From positions 248,001 through 312,000 of the forward strand of contig NW_005179373.1 in the NCBI RefSeq assembly GCF_000350225.1: 64,000 nt of DNA, read 5' to 3'. The notes under the pieces were generated by a model. It saw only the letters and a program-made list of their open reading frames with translations. It was not told the DNA's origin and did no database searches. The position numbers and the translations under genes are program-made. Below, one piece after another: positions 1-11,731 of the stretch. The stretch is from Chondrus crispus. Its lineage: Eukaryota > Rhodophyta > Florideophyceae > Gigartinales > Gigartinaceae. Position 1 is the stretch's first letter. Each line of letters begins with the position of its first letter.

Positions 1-179
1 TATGTGGCGATGGAGATCGCTTAGGAACTAAAGAGAGTCGACGACGGCTCGTTGAGTGTGGAGGCCTTGAATACAGCGGTTGCAAATATGTATAAACTTC
101 TTCTTCTTTTTTTGATCCTTTCTGTAGGGCAGGCGAGTACGTTTTCCAAGAAGGGCTCGCCTGTGCGAATGTTCCGCAC

Positions 180-960
180 TTTCAGATAAGTACAAGAGCA
201 TCTCGGGCTCTTGAGAAGGCTACACAAGCTGCGTTATCGTTCTTGTAGAAGTGTAACAGATTAGGCCTTACCGACCCTTCTTTGTGCGCTAGCACTGTTC
301 TAACCAGAGAAATGACTACGACATCGTATTCTTTGCCCTGTGATGAGTCGAATGTAAGCACTTCAACCTTACTCTTCTCTAAGCCTGTCCTCTGCAAGAG
401 ACTGATTATATTGTTCTTCTGAGCATTTTATGGCGTCAAGATTCCAATTTCACCACTCCTTCCTTGCGCACGTGTCCATCGACTTACCATGTACACAACA
501 ACCTGCGCCGCAAATTCATTTCGATATCCTCATCCCTCTGTGTTTTGCTCCTCGGCGTTCGGAAATTCGTTCCCAGATACGTGTTGAGTGTCCACAAGAT
601 TGACAATACTGAGAGGGATGTCTATTATTTCAAGTTCTATCATTGTACTCGATGTGCGTTTTTCCGTTCTCCTTTCACCGTTCTTGACGGTGTGATCGTA
701 GAACAATGAGCTTACAAGGGTACCGATGGGCTGGGCACTTCGCATTTGAGTGTCGAGAAGAAAAACACACCGAGGCGAAGCGTTCCAAATGTCTTTGTGT
801 TGAGTCTCCTTCGCAGTCGGGAAGGTAGGTTTTTTGGAGCGGAATGGAAGGGCGAATGCCCAAGGCATGTACATCGCAAGCCCCCATCGTCGTCGATCCA
901 AGTACATATGGCATGGGAATCACCAGGGTTTCGATCCATGTTTGAGGAATCTCTGCAACA
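180..960 (-). pseudogene. Remnant of a UPF1-like superfamily 1 helicase
   Basis: Read on the minus strand, pieces match the C-terminal RecA domain of UPF1/MOV10/SMUBP-type helicases. The first piece is FLLDTQMRS followed by QPIGTLVSSLFY (about 830-770), the usual LLDTQYRMHP...FY motif. Next comes AQVVVYMVSRW and EIGILTP (about 515-430). Last is VLTFDSSQGKEYDVVVISLVRT and VAFSRARDALVLI (about 370-190), corresponding to motifs V and VI. The frame is interrupted by stops (for example a TAA where GILTPY would be expected, near 429), and the upstream pieces change frame. No Walker A half is recognisable upstream. I read it as a decayed gene or mobile-element helicase fragment. Introns could explain some breaks, but not the stop inside the GILTP motif. 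Confidence 0.65.
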
Positions 961-1359
961 CGCGAGCCGGGTAAAGTTTGCTGAGATCCCAATTGCTGTC
1001 CCTGGAAGCTTGTCAATCCGATTTTTCTTAATGTCTTGTGCGCATAATAAATTGAAGTTGTCAAAAAGCACTGTTCTTTGAACCGAAGCACCCGCAATTG
1101 ACGAAAATACCTCCAGGGCATTCTCTGGACTCTCGCACAAATCTACAACCGTGTGTGCCATTAAGACTGGAGTAAGTTCTGCAAACTTGTCGACGTTTCT
1201 GATGGAACTTTCCTGGCGTCGTCCTCCGTTGCCATGGTGGCTTCCTGTTCTTCGCTGCCCGACTCCTTCGAATGTGAAACGCTGCCGCTCATGCGGGTAC
1301 AATGCATTAATTTCTTGCAGATGTGTGTGGGATAACTCCTCTCCGCCCTGGGTTGGGTG

Positions 1360-1900
1360 AGAGGCGGAGGCTTTAGCGAGGGAGCACGCGGCGCGGACGC
1401 TACGCGCTAATTGAACCGATCGGACGAGCTCGCGAAAAGGGAGTGGCTCACTGGCCGGTTACGCGCAGTCGCCCCGTGGTGCGTGAACGGGAGCGACCGG
1501 TAACGGGTTAGAAGCCGCGCGCGCGATAGACAACCGAAACGGAGGTACGTAGGCGCGAAAGGGACGGGGGTGAGCTTACCCCAGTTTACTGGTGGGGACG
1601 GGTGCTAGGTCTTAACCACACAGAGGGACGCCTCGGACACCTGTCCCAGTACAGTAGTACAGTACCTGCCGCCTAGTGCGTGCCGGGTACTGTACACAAT
1701 TAAAAAGCTAGCGCCATAATTACTACTACCGCACGGACGCTGCTACTACACGTGTGCACTACTGTACACGCGTGATGCTTACAGACCACCGCACGGACGA
1801 CACGTGTGCTAACGCGCACACGTAATACGCGTAGACTAACGCACGGACGACACGTGTGCTATTGCACACGTGCGCCACGCACGACCTGTCGGTACACGCG
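1360..1900. repeat. Dispersed GC-rich repeat, copy A
   Basis: This stretch aligns by eye with 25620-26130. Shared landmarks in the same order are a segment ending in gcgttagaag/gggttagaag, a ccc(a/c)gtttactgg segment, a ggtcttaacc(a/c)c segment, and gacgcc followed by ggacacctgtccc and a cluster of tacagta words. Downstream (1730-1880) there are imperfect 40-60 bp units containing gcacggacg and cacgtgtgct, rich in CACGTG-type words. No protein-coding potential is evident. The two copies are diverged, so the family is old. No terminal repeats or target duplication were found, so its class is unknown. Confidence 0.6.
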
Positions 1901-2150
1901 CGCGCTCCCTAGACGTAGGCCCACCCGCCCACGTGTGCACCGTGCACGCCCGCACGGTTAATAACCTCCCCACGCGCGCGACGGTCGTTATACTACAATG
2001 TGAACCAGAATCATTTCGGGTCGGCGAACGAGCCCACCTTGGCCCGTCACAGCCGGATGGGACAGTTTCGTACAACAAGCTTCCCGAGCTACGGGAAGAA
2101 GACCCATCTATACCTGCATCCGCAGAGTTCATACTTGTCTGTTCGGTCCT

Positions 2151-2208
2151 CGTTGCGCGTCGCACGATTGAACATACTCGAGTACGTTCAATCGTGCGAC
2201 GCGCAACG
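2151..2208. repeat. 58-bp near-perfect palindrome
   Basis: The 58-bp sequence is its own reverse complement except for one mismatched pair near the centre (around ctcgag). The outer arms start cgttgcgcgtcgcacgatt. A second small palindrome, atttcgatcgaaat, follows directly. It lies outside any recognisable gene. Similar-sized palindromes with unrelated sequences occur at 6525, 8889, 13355, 50308, 50806 and 50873. Confidence 0.9.
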
Positions 2209-2339
2209 ATTTCGATCGAAATAGGACACCAAGTCTGACATGTCGGGAACGAGTACCGGCCGGCAATCGGCGATGATATCAATCCTTCTTCTTTTCGGTG
2301 TCCCTCTATCACCACCAGCTCTTAGATCTCAAACAAAAT

Positions 2340-3789
2340 GATGCGTTTTCGAATTTCAAAGGAGGAAAGCTGAACAGTTCCACTTCGAAGTGAGCAAAGA
2401 AACTTACCGGTAGAACTTTACATATAAAATACCGTCGGACACAGACGTACAGATTTTGGCCCTTCAATATGACCTTACAAACAAAGAAGACATATTTTTA
2501 TGGTACAAGTACTGTACAGACGTACAGGACAATGGAGCGAACTTATTTCAGGCGTCCAGGTGAGTAAATAATGTACGAAAAGGAGGGTACAATGCACAGT
2601 ATGATACCCGTCAGACACAGTACTTGAGAATGAGTTTGTTGAGAATGGATTTTGATCTGCAGATGAGGTCAGGACGGCATTCACTCCCCGTAATAACGGC
2701 GATTTTGAATCTCAACGAGTGTAATTTATATTTGTGCATCTCTGCTTGTGGCTGCACTTGGCACCAATATTGTTTCCTGCCTGCCGTTCAAAGGTTTGCA
2801 TATTGATCTTGAAGACTCGTTGCTCTACGTGGCCTGCGACGGGCATGCCATTATAATTAAGCGTTACAGATGAGTTATACGTAATCTCCTGGCCACAAGA
2901 CATTTTCCTGAATGGAAACATTGTGGGATGTAAGATCTTACGGCATACTTCTCGACTACACGTAGCTGCATCGAGTGACGCATGGCTGTCTCGAAAGCAC
3001 GACCGAGCCGATTTGTATGAAGCCTAAAGCTACAGTACAGTGCGTGGCTGCAGCTGCCCTGGTTGATGACATCATCAAGTTATAAAGTTCTAAAAATTAA
3101 AAGCGAGCTCAGAAATGTATAGAAGGGCTCATTGTAATAGTGTTTCATCATAAATGAGATTAATTTTAGTTGCAATGCTCAGAGGTCATCTCAATTTGAG
3201 CTTCAGGTTCCAGAGCTCAGTTATATTTTAGCTTTCTTTCGATTCGTTCTGGTTTTGTTTCCCCCGATAGACTGAAGGTTATCACTTTACTGTTACAGGC
3301 GTTCGCCCATACACTGATCTCGCCGTGGCTCGGTGACGTTCCCGATACCAGGGCCTGCTCTGCCATCATATTAATGTAGGCTACAGGTCCAGAAGTACAT
3401 GTAACACTCGCAGGAGGTATTTCTCTTCGAAGAGTAAAGCTGATCATGCGACCTGGCGTTCCCCTACAGGTGATGAGGAGTGAGAATCGGACCTCATCTC
3501 ACTCAGAGTTTTCGTCTTCATATGCGAACGGATAGAATCAGGGTCTTATATCTCAAATTGAGATGGGCTGCCTCCACTATTTCTCAATTTCAGCTCACAT
3601 GCGATATACTTGAAGCGATGTTGAAAGGGTACTGCAAGCTCATACTGAGAATTGCCCTCAATACTATCACTTCTCTAACCGGCACAAGCAGCAAATGCCG
3701 TCCCTTTTTTCGTCACATTTTTAATCGCTCCGCACATCGCTCAAGAACGTACTTCTGAAGGGGACAGATCTAACAATGCTCCAAACATC
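2340..3789. other. Intergenic, no gene seen
   Basis: No credible coding sequence on either strand. The stretch is moderately AT-rich and contains scattered GTAC/TACTGTAC words around 2500-2630. Several copies of ctcaattt/aaattgag occur near 3190-3600, including a 15-bp palindrome around 3550. Similar ctcaattt words recur at 6680-6850, so both places may hold degraded short repeats of one family. Confidence 0.5.
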
Positions 3790-3964
3790 ATGGCGACTGC
3801 AGATTCGTGCAGTTGTTTCACCCCGACCGCTGTTCATTGCGTGCGCCTTCTCCAACGTCAACAAGTTTCTCAGGGTGCGTTGTTCACCACGATGCCTATC
3901 AATGGCGCCATGGCCACCGCACTGACACATGTGATGTCGACACTTGCATATGTTGAACAACAAG

Positions 3965-4050
3965 TCGAAAAGTCTGCGGATCTGAAAAGCGTTCAGTTTC
4001 AAGTCACAGCGACTTGANNNNNNNNNNNNTCAGATCCGCAGACTTTTCGA
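3965..4050. repeat. Inverted repeat flanking an assembly gap
   Basis: Two perfect 21-nt arms (3965-3985 and 4030-4050, beginning tcgaaaagtctgcgg on the left) face each other across 44 sequenced bases or fewer plus 12 unknown bases. The gap falls directly against the right arm. A hairpin that stalls sequencing or collapses in assembly would explain the gap. Confidence 0.85.
4018..4029. other. Assembly gap (12 N)
   Basis: Twelve unknown bases. The size may be nominal. Any reading frame crossing it is unreliable. Confidence 0.99.
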
Positions 4051-4304
4051 GGATCGGCGCAAGTACATCTTCTGAGACCGTCATGCACCTCCGAAATGGC
4101 GTCTTCGATGCTTTCAAAGTACACATCGAAGTTCGTGATGCTGACGTCGATGGCGACCGAAATCATAATCATTGTACACCTGACCGTCCAGGCCGTCAAG
4201 AATCATCTGTGACATCAAATCCACCGGTTATCTCTTTGAAGAACACTGACAGAATAGCACCTACGACTGGAGAGAACGAATCGCCTTTGAGAAAGTAACT
4301 ATGT

Positions 4305-5573
4305 ATGGAACCTTTTCGCGCACCTTTTGCGAATGGAATGTGTGTGCCATCTCATGGATCAAATACTGGTCTCAACAACACGACCACATTCAGTATTTCG
4401 CGTATTTCCTGCGAAAGCATTTTCCAGTTTTTGCTCGATGGCACTGGCATTGGCACCCATTGCGATCCTGATTTGAAATTTACCATAGATTCATTCCCAA
4501 GACCAACTATACAAGAATTAGTACGGAAAGTATATATCGAGGAAAAAGGCAGCGACAGGCAATCGTGAATCTGACGTACAGGGATCTTCTTCCAAAAGAG
4601 ACCGAAGGATTTTGTAGGCCTAGTTTTCCGATTTTGAGTCACAGTTTCAGTCACGGCATTGAACAGACAAATAAGTACGCTTATGTTGACCTCCGTGAGC
4701 TCAAGACCTATGGACGAATGAAGAAACATACTGCCATTGCAGCTCTCTGCCTCATGTTACAAACGCAAGGAAATAGACGTTCTTGTCACTCTGTACCATC
4801 CCAATTTGCGAAGGAAGGAATGAACGAAGAAGGATGCAAAATCTTATTCTCTTCATTATCGAAAGTTCAGCTATTTATGAGTAGCCCATGTGACGTGACG
4901 CTGTGACAGAATTACCCAAGCAGGAACAAAGCTACTAGGCATTCCGCTCGGTGACGAGAGTTTTGAAAGAGTCGTTGAGGTAGGGACTGCTACGATATAC
5001 CCTGCAATGAGACGGCTTCACGGAAAAAAGATGTCCCAAGATCATGTTGCAGTTCGAATCTGTAATTGCAAGGAGACAAATTTTCCTTGCTCTGTTGTCA
5101 CAGAAGACCCCTTAGTTTTCGAATCAGAGGAGCTCCCGATTGGTTCAGCGGGTTTGGGAGATCTTCATTTCGGGCGGTTTCTAGTTTGGAAAACAAATCT
5201 ACTGTCTCGAGTTGATGTGTTGGGAGACCTCGACAGAGTTCTTGGAACTGCCATCTTTGCCAGACCTATGCATCAATATGCAGGTTTCTGAGGAAAACAG
5301 ATACGTGCTGGAAATGTCATGGACCCTGCCGGCGCTATATTGATATTCGACTTCGAGATGAATCTTTTCACTGCTAAACACGTGCAACTTGCAGAAAAGG
5401 AGCATTACATTTACAAGGAATGGTATCAGTTGCAAGCATTTCAGAGATTGAAGACTCATCATTTTAGGAACGGGAACCCACCATCGCAACTAATACACAT
5501 TGTTCAGGCCCGTTGTCTAGCGTTGCTTTGGGACAAGGCTAAAGTACAGCCGATAGAGATAAAGACGTCGTAG
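4305..5573 (+). pseudogene. Broken protein-coding sequence, family not recognised
   Basis: Three consecutive open stretches join head to tail with changes of frame. They are 4305-4568, 4565-4906 (overlapping by a few bases) and 4899-5573, the last interrupted by a single TGA at 5289-5291. The translated text looks protein-like, with mixed hydrophobicity and no low complexity. Examples are a stretch with GIPLGDESFERVVEVG at about 4945 and a Cys pair ICNCKETNFPC near 5065. The frame upstream of the first ATG is also open from 4030 to 4295, back to the gap. I cannot assign a family. Neighbouring helicase remnants suggest a mobile-element origin, but nothing in the sequence itself proves it. Confidence 0.4.
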
Positions 5574-7240
5574 GGACCTTTTGATCGTCATAACGTAGTT
5601 GTGTAATAAATTGAAAATGGAGAACAGATGAAAGCATCACAGTTTGCGTGGTCCAGTCACAAGTCAAAAATACGGTATAAACAATGAACGACATGTATCC
5701 AATTCGCCTGCCGAAGCCATTGGCAAAACACTTCTATTCGATTCGAAATGCCCAAGTGCTAGCTCAATATGAGTTCAGCAACTAAATGTACACTGCATTG
5801 TGACTGCATCGGTGCTAACTGGAAAAAGGCTCTCACAAACCCAGTACCAGCGAGACACCAGTCCAGGAGCGCAGAGGAGGAACAAGATAGGAAGAGAGAA
5901 AGAGGTGGAGGGTTTATGCCAAGTCCGATTGCACGGTCTTCCCATAAACTCGGTCCGTCTGCCGTGCACCAGTCCATTGACATTTTTAATATAATAAACT
6001 GCCTCGTGCACCCAGCGGGCGCGCGTTGAAAACCAGCCACTCTAAATGCTCGAACCGATGCTTTCTCTGCACGGCGCACCCGCAAAACAGCCAGACGGGC
6101 TTTCACACGCCTCTTCATCTGTAGTCTCGTTGCGGAGGTTGCTCAAGGGCATCCGACGAAGTGCGCTCTGCTTGCAACTGTGAGTTCGCGGTTGACACTT
6201 GATGGTGTGTGTTTATGTCCCCCGCCTCAATTTTGCAAAACAGGCCCCCTACAAACACGCAAATTGCTTCCCCCTGGCAGGGTGTAATATCGTTAAATTT
6301 TTGTAACCAGAATCTACCCCAGCTACTGCCCCGTACAAAATACACCGTCGTTGGGACATGTGAGGTCGTTCTAACTGCACTTGTGGTTAGAGCAGACAGA
6401 AGGAGAGAAGGATCAAACGGAGGGAGAGGTGCCGAGGACAGCGCGCGCCTAAAAACGAGAGGCTTTAGAAATGGCAGCTACTGTACTGTATCGACTGATG
6501 TGAAGAGGCAAGGACGGCTATTGGTCATGAATGCTTCGTACGTGTGTACTAGTAGTACACACGTACGAAGCATTCATGATGTGTAGTACACAGTGTCATG
6601 AGGAATAGGGCAAGAACTGCCGTACCCAAAGTGGCCAAGACCGGCAACTTTGCATGTCTCATGACATGATGATACTACCCACTCCCATCTAAATTTGAGA
6701 AAAATCTCTACGTGATGAATATTGAGATGAGAATCTTAAATGTGATTTCATTATGAGATATAAAAATTACATGTGATCTCAATATGCGATGAGAAAACTA
6801 TATTTGATCTCAATACAAGACGCAGACAATGTCGCTCATCTCAATTTGTATAACGAGGACTGTTCAGCTGAAAATATTACCCTCACTCGACGACTGACAG
6901 ATCTGTCAGCAAAACTGAGGCCTAATATTAAAAATGGGCATGAGATGCAGCAAGATTAATTGCTCATATGGAGGGCATGGTGGAATTTCAGGCAATACAT
7001 TTCCCGCCAAAACATGGAAGCCTCCCGAGTAGGTCCAGAATAGCGACATCCTTATTTCGGCGAGCTCGGCACTTGCGTTGCCAACTCAGCATATGCTCTG
7101 CGTATAGTCCGCCCACGGTGATTGTCTTCAACTCCAGCTTCGACCACCGCTACTATTCGCACGAGAAAATTGCATTAATTTACCCATAGCTTCGACGCCA
7201 GCTTCAAATACTGTTTCTATCTTGCGGCGTACACGGCAAT
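5574..7240. other. Intergenic, no gene seen
   Basis: No coding sequence that I can support. It contains the 55-bp palindrome at 6525-6579 and an AT-rich part (6680-6860) with repeated gatctcaat/ctcaattt words similar to those at 3190-3600. A short run near 7190-7283 leads into the helicase remnant. Confidence 0.5.
6525..6579. repeat. 55-bp perfect palindrome with 1-nt centre
   Basis: Two perfect 27-nt arms, starting tcatgaatgcttcgtacgtg on the left, flank a single central g at 6552. Base pairing stops exactly at the ends, because the next bases do not match. No gene overlaps it. Confidence 0.93.
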
Positions 7241-7283
7241 CTGCGTTTACAATTGGTATCCGGCGATCGTTGTTTCTATCCAG

Positions 7284-8720
7284 ATGGATGCAGTTCAAAA
7301 AACGTATGATGCGTTCTGCAATGGGGAAAGTATTGCCCTGGTTGGATTTGCGGGTTCGGGGAAATCCTTTCTCATCAACAAAATGCTCGGATGGGCAAGA
7401 AGGCAGTATTGGGATGATGCCGTCATATCCTGTGCATTTACTAACAGTGCTGCAGAATCAATAACAGGGGGCACGATTCACAGCACTTTCAATGCCCTTC
7501 CGTCATGGAGATTTACGAATGAGAGTTTGTTACAAAGGGTGCTAGCGAAGAAATCCACAACAGACAGAATTATGCGAATGAGAGTTTTGGTTATTGACGA
7601 GATTTCTCAGCTCAAGGCATGTGAGCTTGATGCTATTGATTATGTTGTGCGGGTATTGACGCATTCGGAGAGAGATGTGGCTTTCCCGTTTGCTGGCAGG
7701 CAACTTGTTCTTTCCGGGGATCCGTTGCATTTGGAACCCGTAAAGCTCTTCGAAAAAAAAGAATTAATCCGACGGCTTACGAGGGCAGAAGCTGGCATAG
7801 ACTCTTTGGTCGGGACGGGGTAGGGCTTATTGCATTTTTGACTGCGAATCATAGACAGAAGAATGACATAGACTTGTTTGAGATGTTGACGAGGATAAGA
7901 CGGGGAAGGCATACTCAAGAAGATATTGTGAGCCTCAACTACACTAGCCATGGCCAAATCGAACCATCATTTGGACTTGTGCGCTTGTGTTTGCAGAAGG
8001 AAACTGCTAAGAAAATTACGATGAAACGACTGAGAGTGCTAAGATCAAAACTCGTCGTGTCCCGGAACTTTGATACTTTCTTGGAGAAAGGGCTTCGGGA
8101 AGTTGCCACAGAAGGTATCAGAAAGCAGCTAGACAAATCAATACCTCAGGAGGTTCTTTTGAAGCAAGGAACGAGAGTCATGATTACTCGAAAAATTGAG
8201 GACTTCCTCCCTGGGACTATATGTGTAGTGAAGGAAATCTTATCAAGACCTCTCAGTGTGTCTTTAAGTCTGGATGGAAATCAGATTCCAGACAGCCTTA
8301 AAACGCATAAGGAGATTTTGCTCAAAGTTGTTATAGTTTCCAAAGCCGAGAACGCAAAGAAAGAGGCCATAACACTGGACCTTCGCTTCATGAAATTTGA
8401 TGTCCACCGAGATGATGGAACAATTCTGGCTAGTCGATTCCAACTTCCAGTCATTCCAGTATATGCCTTAACAGTTCATCGGTCACAAGGTTTCTCGTTC
8501 GATCAATTGGCAATTAGACTTCTCAGAGGAGAAAAGTTGGATGCCAGCAGGAGGAGCATATGTCGCTCTGTCCAGATGTCGCTCAAAATCAGGGCTATGG
8601 GTAAAAGGAATGCATCAGAAGTGCGTGGTGATCAGCCCACGAGCACGAGCCTTTGAGCAATACATTGATAAGATTGCTGGAGTACATCGGCATCGCATTA
8701 TTAGGATTAACAATTCAGAC
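7284..8720 (+). pseudogene. PIF1-like (superfamily 1B) helicase, frameshifted
   Basis: PIF1/RRM3-type motifs appear in order. They are Walker A in GFAGSGKSFL (about 7345), Walker B in LVIDEISQL (about 7590), GRQLVLSGDPLHLEPV (about 7700), LTANHRQKND (about 7835), and PVYALTVHRSQGFSFDQLAI (about 8460). The last is YVALSRCRSKSGLWV (about 8555), the arginine-finger motif VI. The frame changes at least twice: between 7760 and 7823, and near 8535 where the VALSR motif lies one base out. In the 7284 frame a stop ends the first part at 7823. PIF1 helicases act in telomere and G-quadruplex maintenance and also form the helicase half of Helitrons. No Rep domain is visible here, so a Helitron is not supported. 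Introns could in principle account for the breaks, but no good splice pairs are obvious. Confidence 0.7.
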
Positions 8721-8888
8721 AAAATCTGGGGCCACGCAATTTCGATGCCACCGACTAGCAGCGCGCTTTGTATACTATGCTCTGCTGACCAAGGCAGGAA
8801 GAGGAAAACGAACAATATGGGAAATGAAGACGCTCGTGCAGATTTTGGATGAATTCAGAAACACTGGAAGAAGCATCGTACACAGTAG

Positions 8889-8944
8889 CAACCTCTAAAA
8901 TGCGACTTTACTGTGTACACAATAAAGTCGCATTTTAGAGGTTG
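8889..8944. repeat. 56-bp near-perfect palindrome
   Basis: The 22-nt arms (8889-8910, 8923-8944), starting caacctctaaaatgcgac, pair perfectly. The centre contains the 10-bp palindrome tgtgtacaca, so only one pair of the 56 bp is mismatched. It sits about 170 bp past the end of the PIF1-like remnant and might be part of the same mobile DNA. Confidence 0.92.
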
Positions 8945-11731
8945 GAGAGCAAGACGAAAACAAAGCATCAGTCATTTTAGCACAATACGAAACCAGTAAA
9001 GCGATCAACAACCTCACATCTATTGAATCAAACTTTCACCGTATTAACGTGGTGATACAAATCTCTATACTTTCATTGTCATTGTCGGAAATGTCGGCAA
9101 TAAGGCATTTCCATGCGAATCCAACTTGTATCTCAAAAATGGTTAGCATCCGCAAAGTAGATAATCATGCCATTGGACCATGCCAATTCCCCAGGTAATG
9201 CACATCGAAAGTCCTTCTAAGCAACATGTTTCAATACTACACTACACAGAACAATATGACGTGTAATAAGCCCCCCATTGAATACTTTAATGGGGTTTCG
9301 AAGGGTATGTGCGGCACCTGCGTGCCATTTTGGATAACATCCCTTTATGGATACTCCTTTTTACAGTTGCCCTTTATAGTGTTCTTCCTTTTGTAACATC
9401 TTTGCATGTGTATCACGATGAGGTAAAGCATTTCAAGACCTTCTGAGCCAGCATTTAAGTGGACTCAACACTGAATAAACAGAGAGTCAAACGACTACAC
9501 TCCCAACTTTCATTTATTCGCGCAGAAGCCAAAGTAAGCACCCTTAACATGTGCTGAGAATGTTATACCAGTATTGACTCATTCAGGAAGAAATGCGTTA
9601 GTCCGATTGCTAGCAATGGAAAGCCTCTAAATAGAAGAGTAACCTGACATCTACTACCATTTGCGAAAGAGATAAACATGTCATTGCACCATGTCAAAGC
9701 CTGAGGTAGTAGTCATCGATAGTCCTTCTAAACAGTACAATTAAGACCCACACTAACAAAATACAAATTTGACATTTGCTGAGAAGTTACGGCATTTGAC
9801 GTGTTGCCAGCGTACTGATTATACATATCAAGTGAAGTTTGTACATAGAAGAGAACAGTTCGGCTCCCATTGGACAGGTATTCCTCTCCTCATCAGAACG
9901 TCTCTTTTTAGCTTTACGCGAAAGATTAAAAAAGTTGCAGCTAGAGTTGTGAAGAGACCGAAGCTCAAGCACTTAGTCAGAGAAGCAGTTTCGAGCTTCT
10001 AAAGCGACCATTTGGCATTCGTGAGAGCCGTCAACCATGAGCAAATGGGCTTATCATAGCCCATCAATTCTGAGAATATGTCAGCAATTCTGAACGGAAT
10101 TGATGAGCTCTATTGCACCTTGTGGAGTGACAAGATAAAATGTCTCATAATCAGGCTCTGAATCCAGGCCGAAATGTGATGCGTGAAACAACGGTGCTTG
10201 AGACCATCAAATTACCTCTAAATTGTCAATTATTTGAAGGGCTTGGCGGCTTGCGTTGAAGGGGTCGTCCACCAGTGCTTTAAGGCCATCAATTCGGAGA
10301 AAAATTGACGGACAGGGCGGGAACGTCAGGAACGACTTCTACTTTGAAGTGCTGGACTCACAAGTGATCGTAATTTGAAACAGGATTAATGTAGGTCTTC
10401 TGGATTTGTTATGATCAACTTCAAAATTATTTTAGTGTCTACATCCTGCATGCAATTGTTTCCAACCGACTACAGTAAGCGTTTTGGCGGTTTCTGTAAG
10501 TTGAAAAAGCAGCTCATTTTTAGCAAATTTCAACTTGCGCCTTGTTACACCGCTATCCCTGCGCTACGAATCGGGGTGAAATGGATCACCGGAGGTCTCG
10601 TCATCGTTTCACATCCTGCACCGATTCCTGATCCTGCTCGTTCCACCTCCCATCCCAGGCAGTAGTTAAGTTTCAGTGTGACTTTCTACGGAAGCCTGCG
10701 TTACTCCGTGTGACGTTCTCGCGCTGTACGTACTTGAAGCACTTATCATATCCACTCCCCACTCTTCCTTCCCCTTGCCCCTCCCCCTCTCACACCCCCC
10801 CTTTGCCACCCTACTTTCTCAAAAAGTGTTCCCCTATCATACCTCTCTACCCCCCACAATTGTGGGTCTCCAATTTCCCGTATTGCCGCCACTTCCCGTC
10901 ACTTCTGGCAGAGTGGGAAAGCCTTAGCTACCCCTTTTCATTCTCACACTCTCCCCGACTCAACAACTTTCACCACAGTATCCTGTGTTAACCCCTTTAT
11001 CCCAACAAACAAGTATGCCTCTCAATTGCAAAGCAAAGCTGGCGCGTCGTGTGGCGTTGGGGAATGGAGATAGCCCCATGGCTATGGGATACTGTGGCTA
11101 CTTGCAGTATTGTAGAGTGGTAAATATATAATTTTCGAACGTCCACCACTTTTTGATAGAGTGGTGGAGAGGCAATTCCTGGCTGCACCCACTCTGTACA
11201 GTTGTGGGTTTTCCGTGAGACATATTGTTTCAGGAATGTGTTTGTTCCCTTCAAACTACGGCGTGCTACAATGTGGTGCGTGTGGCAAATATTCAGCATC
11301 AGCTGGCTTCGGTTCAAATCTCCCCGTCGCTTGTCTCCTCTTTTTTCTCCCTACTAGCTCTCCTCTAAGATGTATAAATACCTAAGTCCCTTTGGGTTTC
11401 CTCCCATTCTTCGCATCGTTCTGCGCCTCTTTTCTCAATTCTGCTTCCTCGGTGTTTCACTTCGTAATTCCCTGACAAGTGCAATGTCATTGCACATCCC
11501 CTACGTGCACTATGTCCTCCGCGATCTTTCGCTTATGCATTTGTTACTTCTTTGCCCATGATCCTTCCTCCTCACGATTCAATGTCGCACTCCCTTCCCT
11601 TTGTCTGCCTCCTCAGTATATGTGTGTGTTTTGTCATACGCACACCTTAATCTATGCTCGCGGCAATTCCGGCTCATCGCCACATTTCATACTCATTCAT
11701 TCAATTCATTACACCTAAACATCATCATATA
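8945..11731. other. Intergenic, no gene seen; diverged direct repeats
   Basis: No supported gene. Two diverged direct copies of a segment are visible at about 9155-9226 and 9675-9750. Both run cat(g)(c/t)cattg.accatg(c/t)caa...gtccttctaa. At 10750-10850 there is a CT-rich stretch. At about 11310 a ggttcaaatc word resembles a tRNA B box, but no cloverleaf can be folded around it. Confidence 0.45.

Noticed and set aside
7240-8720. Helitron
   Set aside because: Only the PIF1-like helicase is visible; no HUH/Rep domain, no clear TC...CTRR ends.
11270-11345. tRNA-like word ggttcaaatc
   Set aside because: No acceptor, D or anticodon stem could be paired around it; no tRNA or rRNA gene was recognised anywhere in the window.
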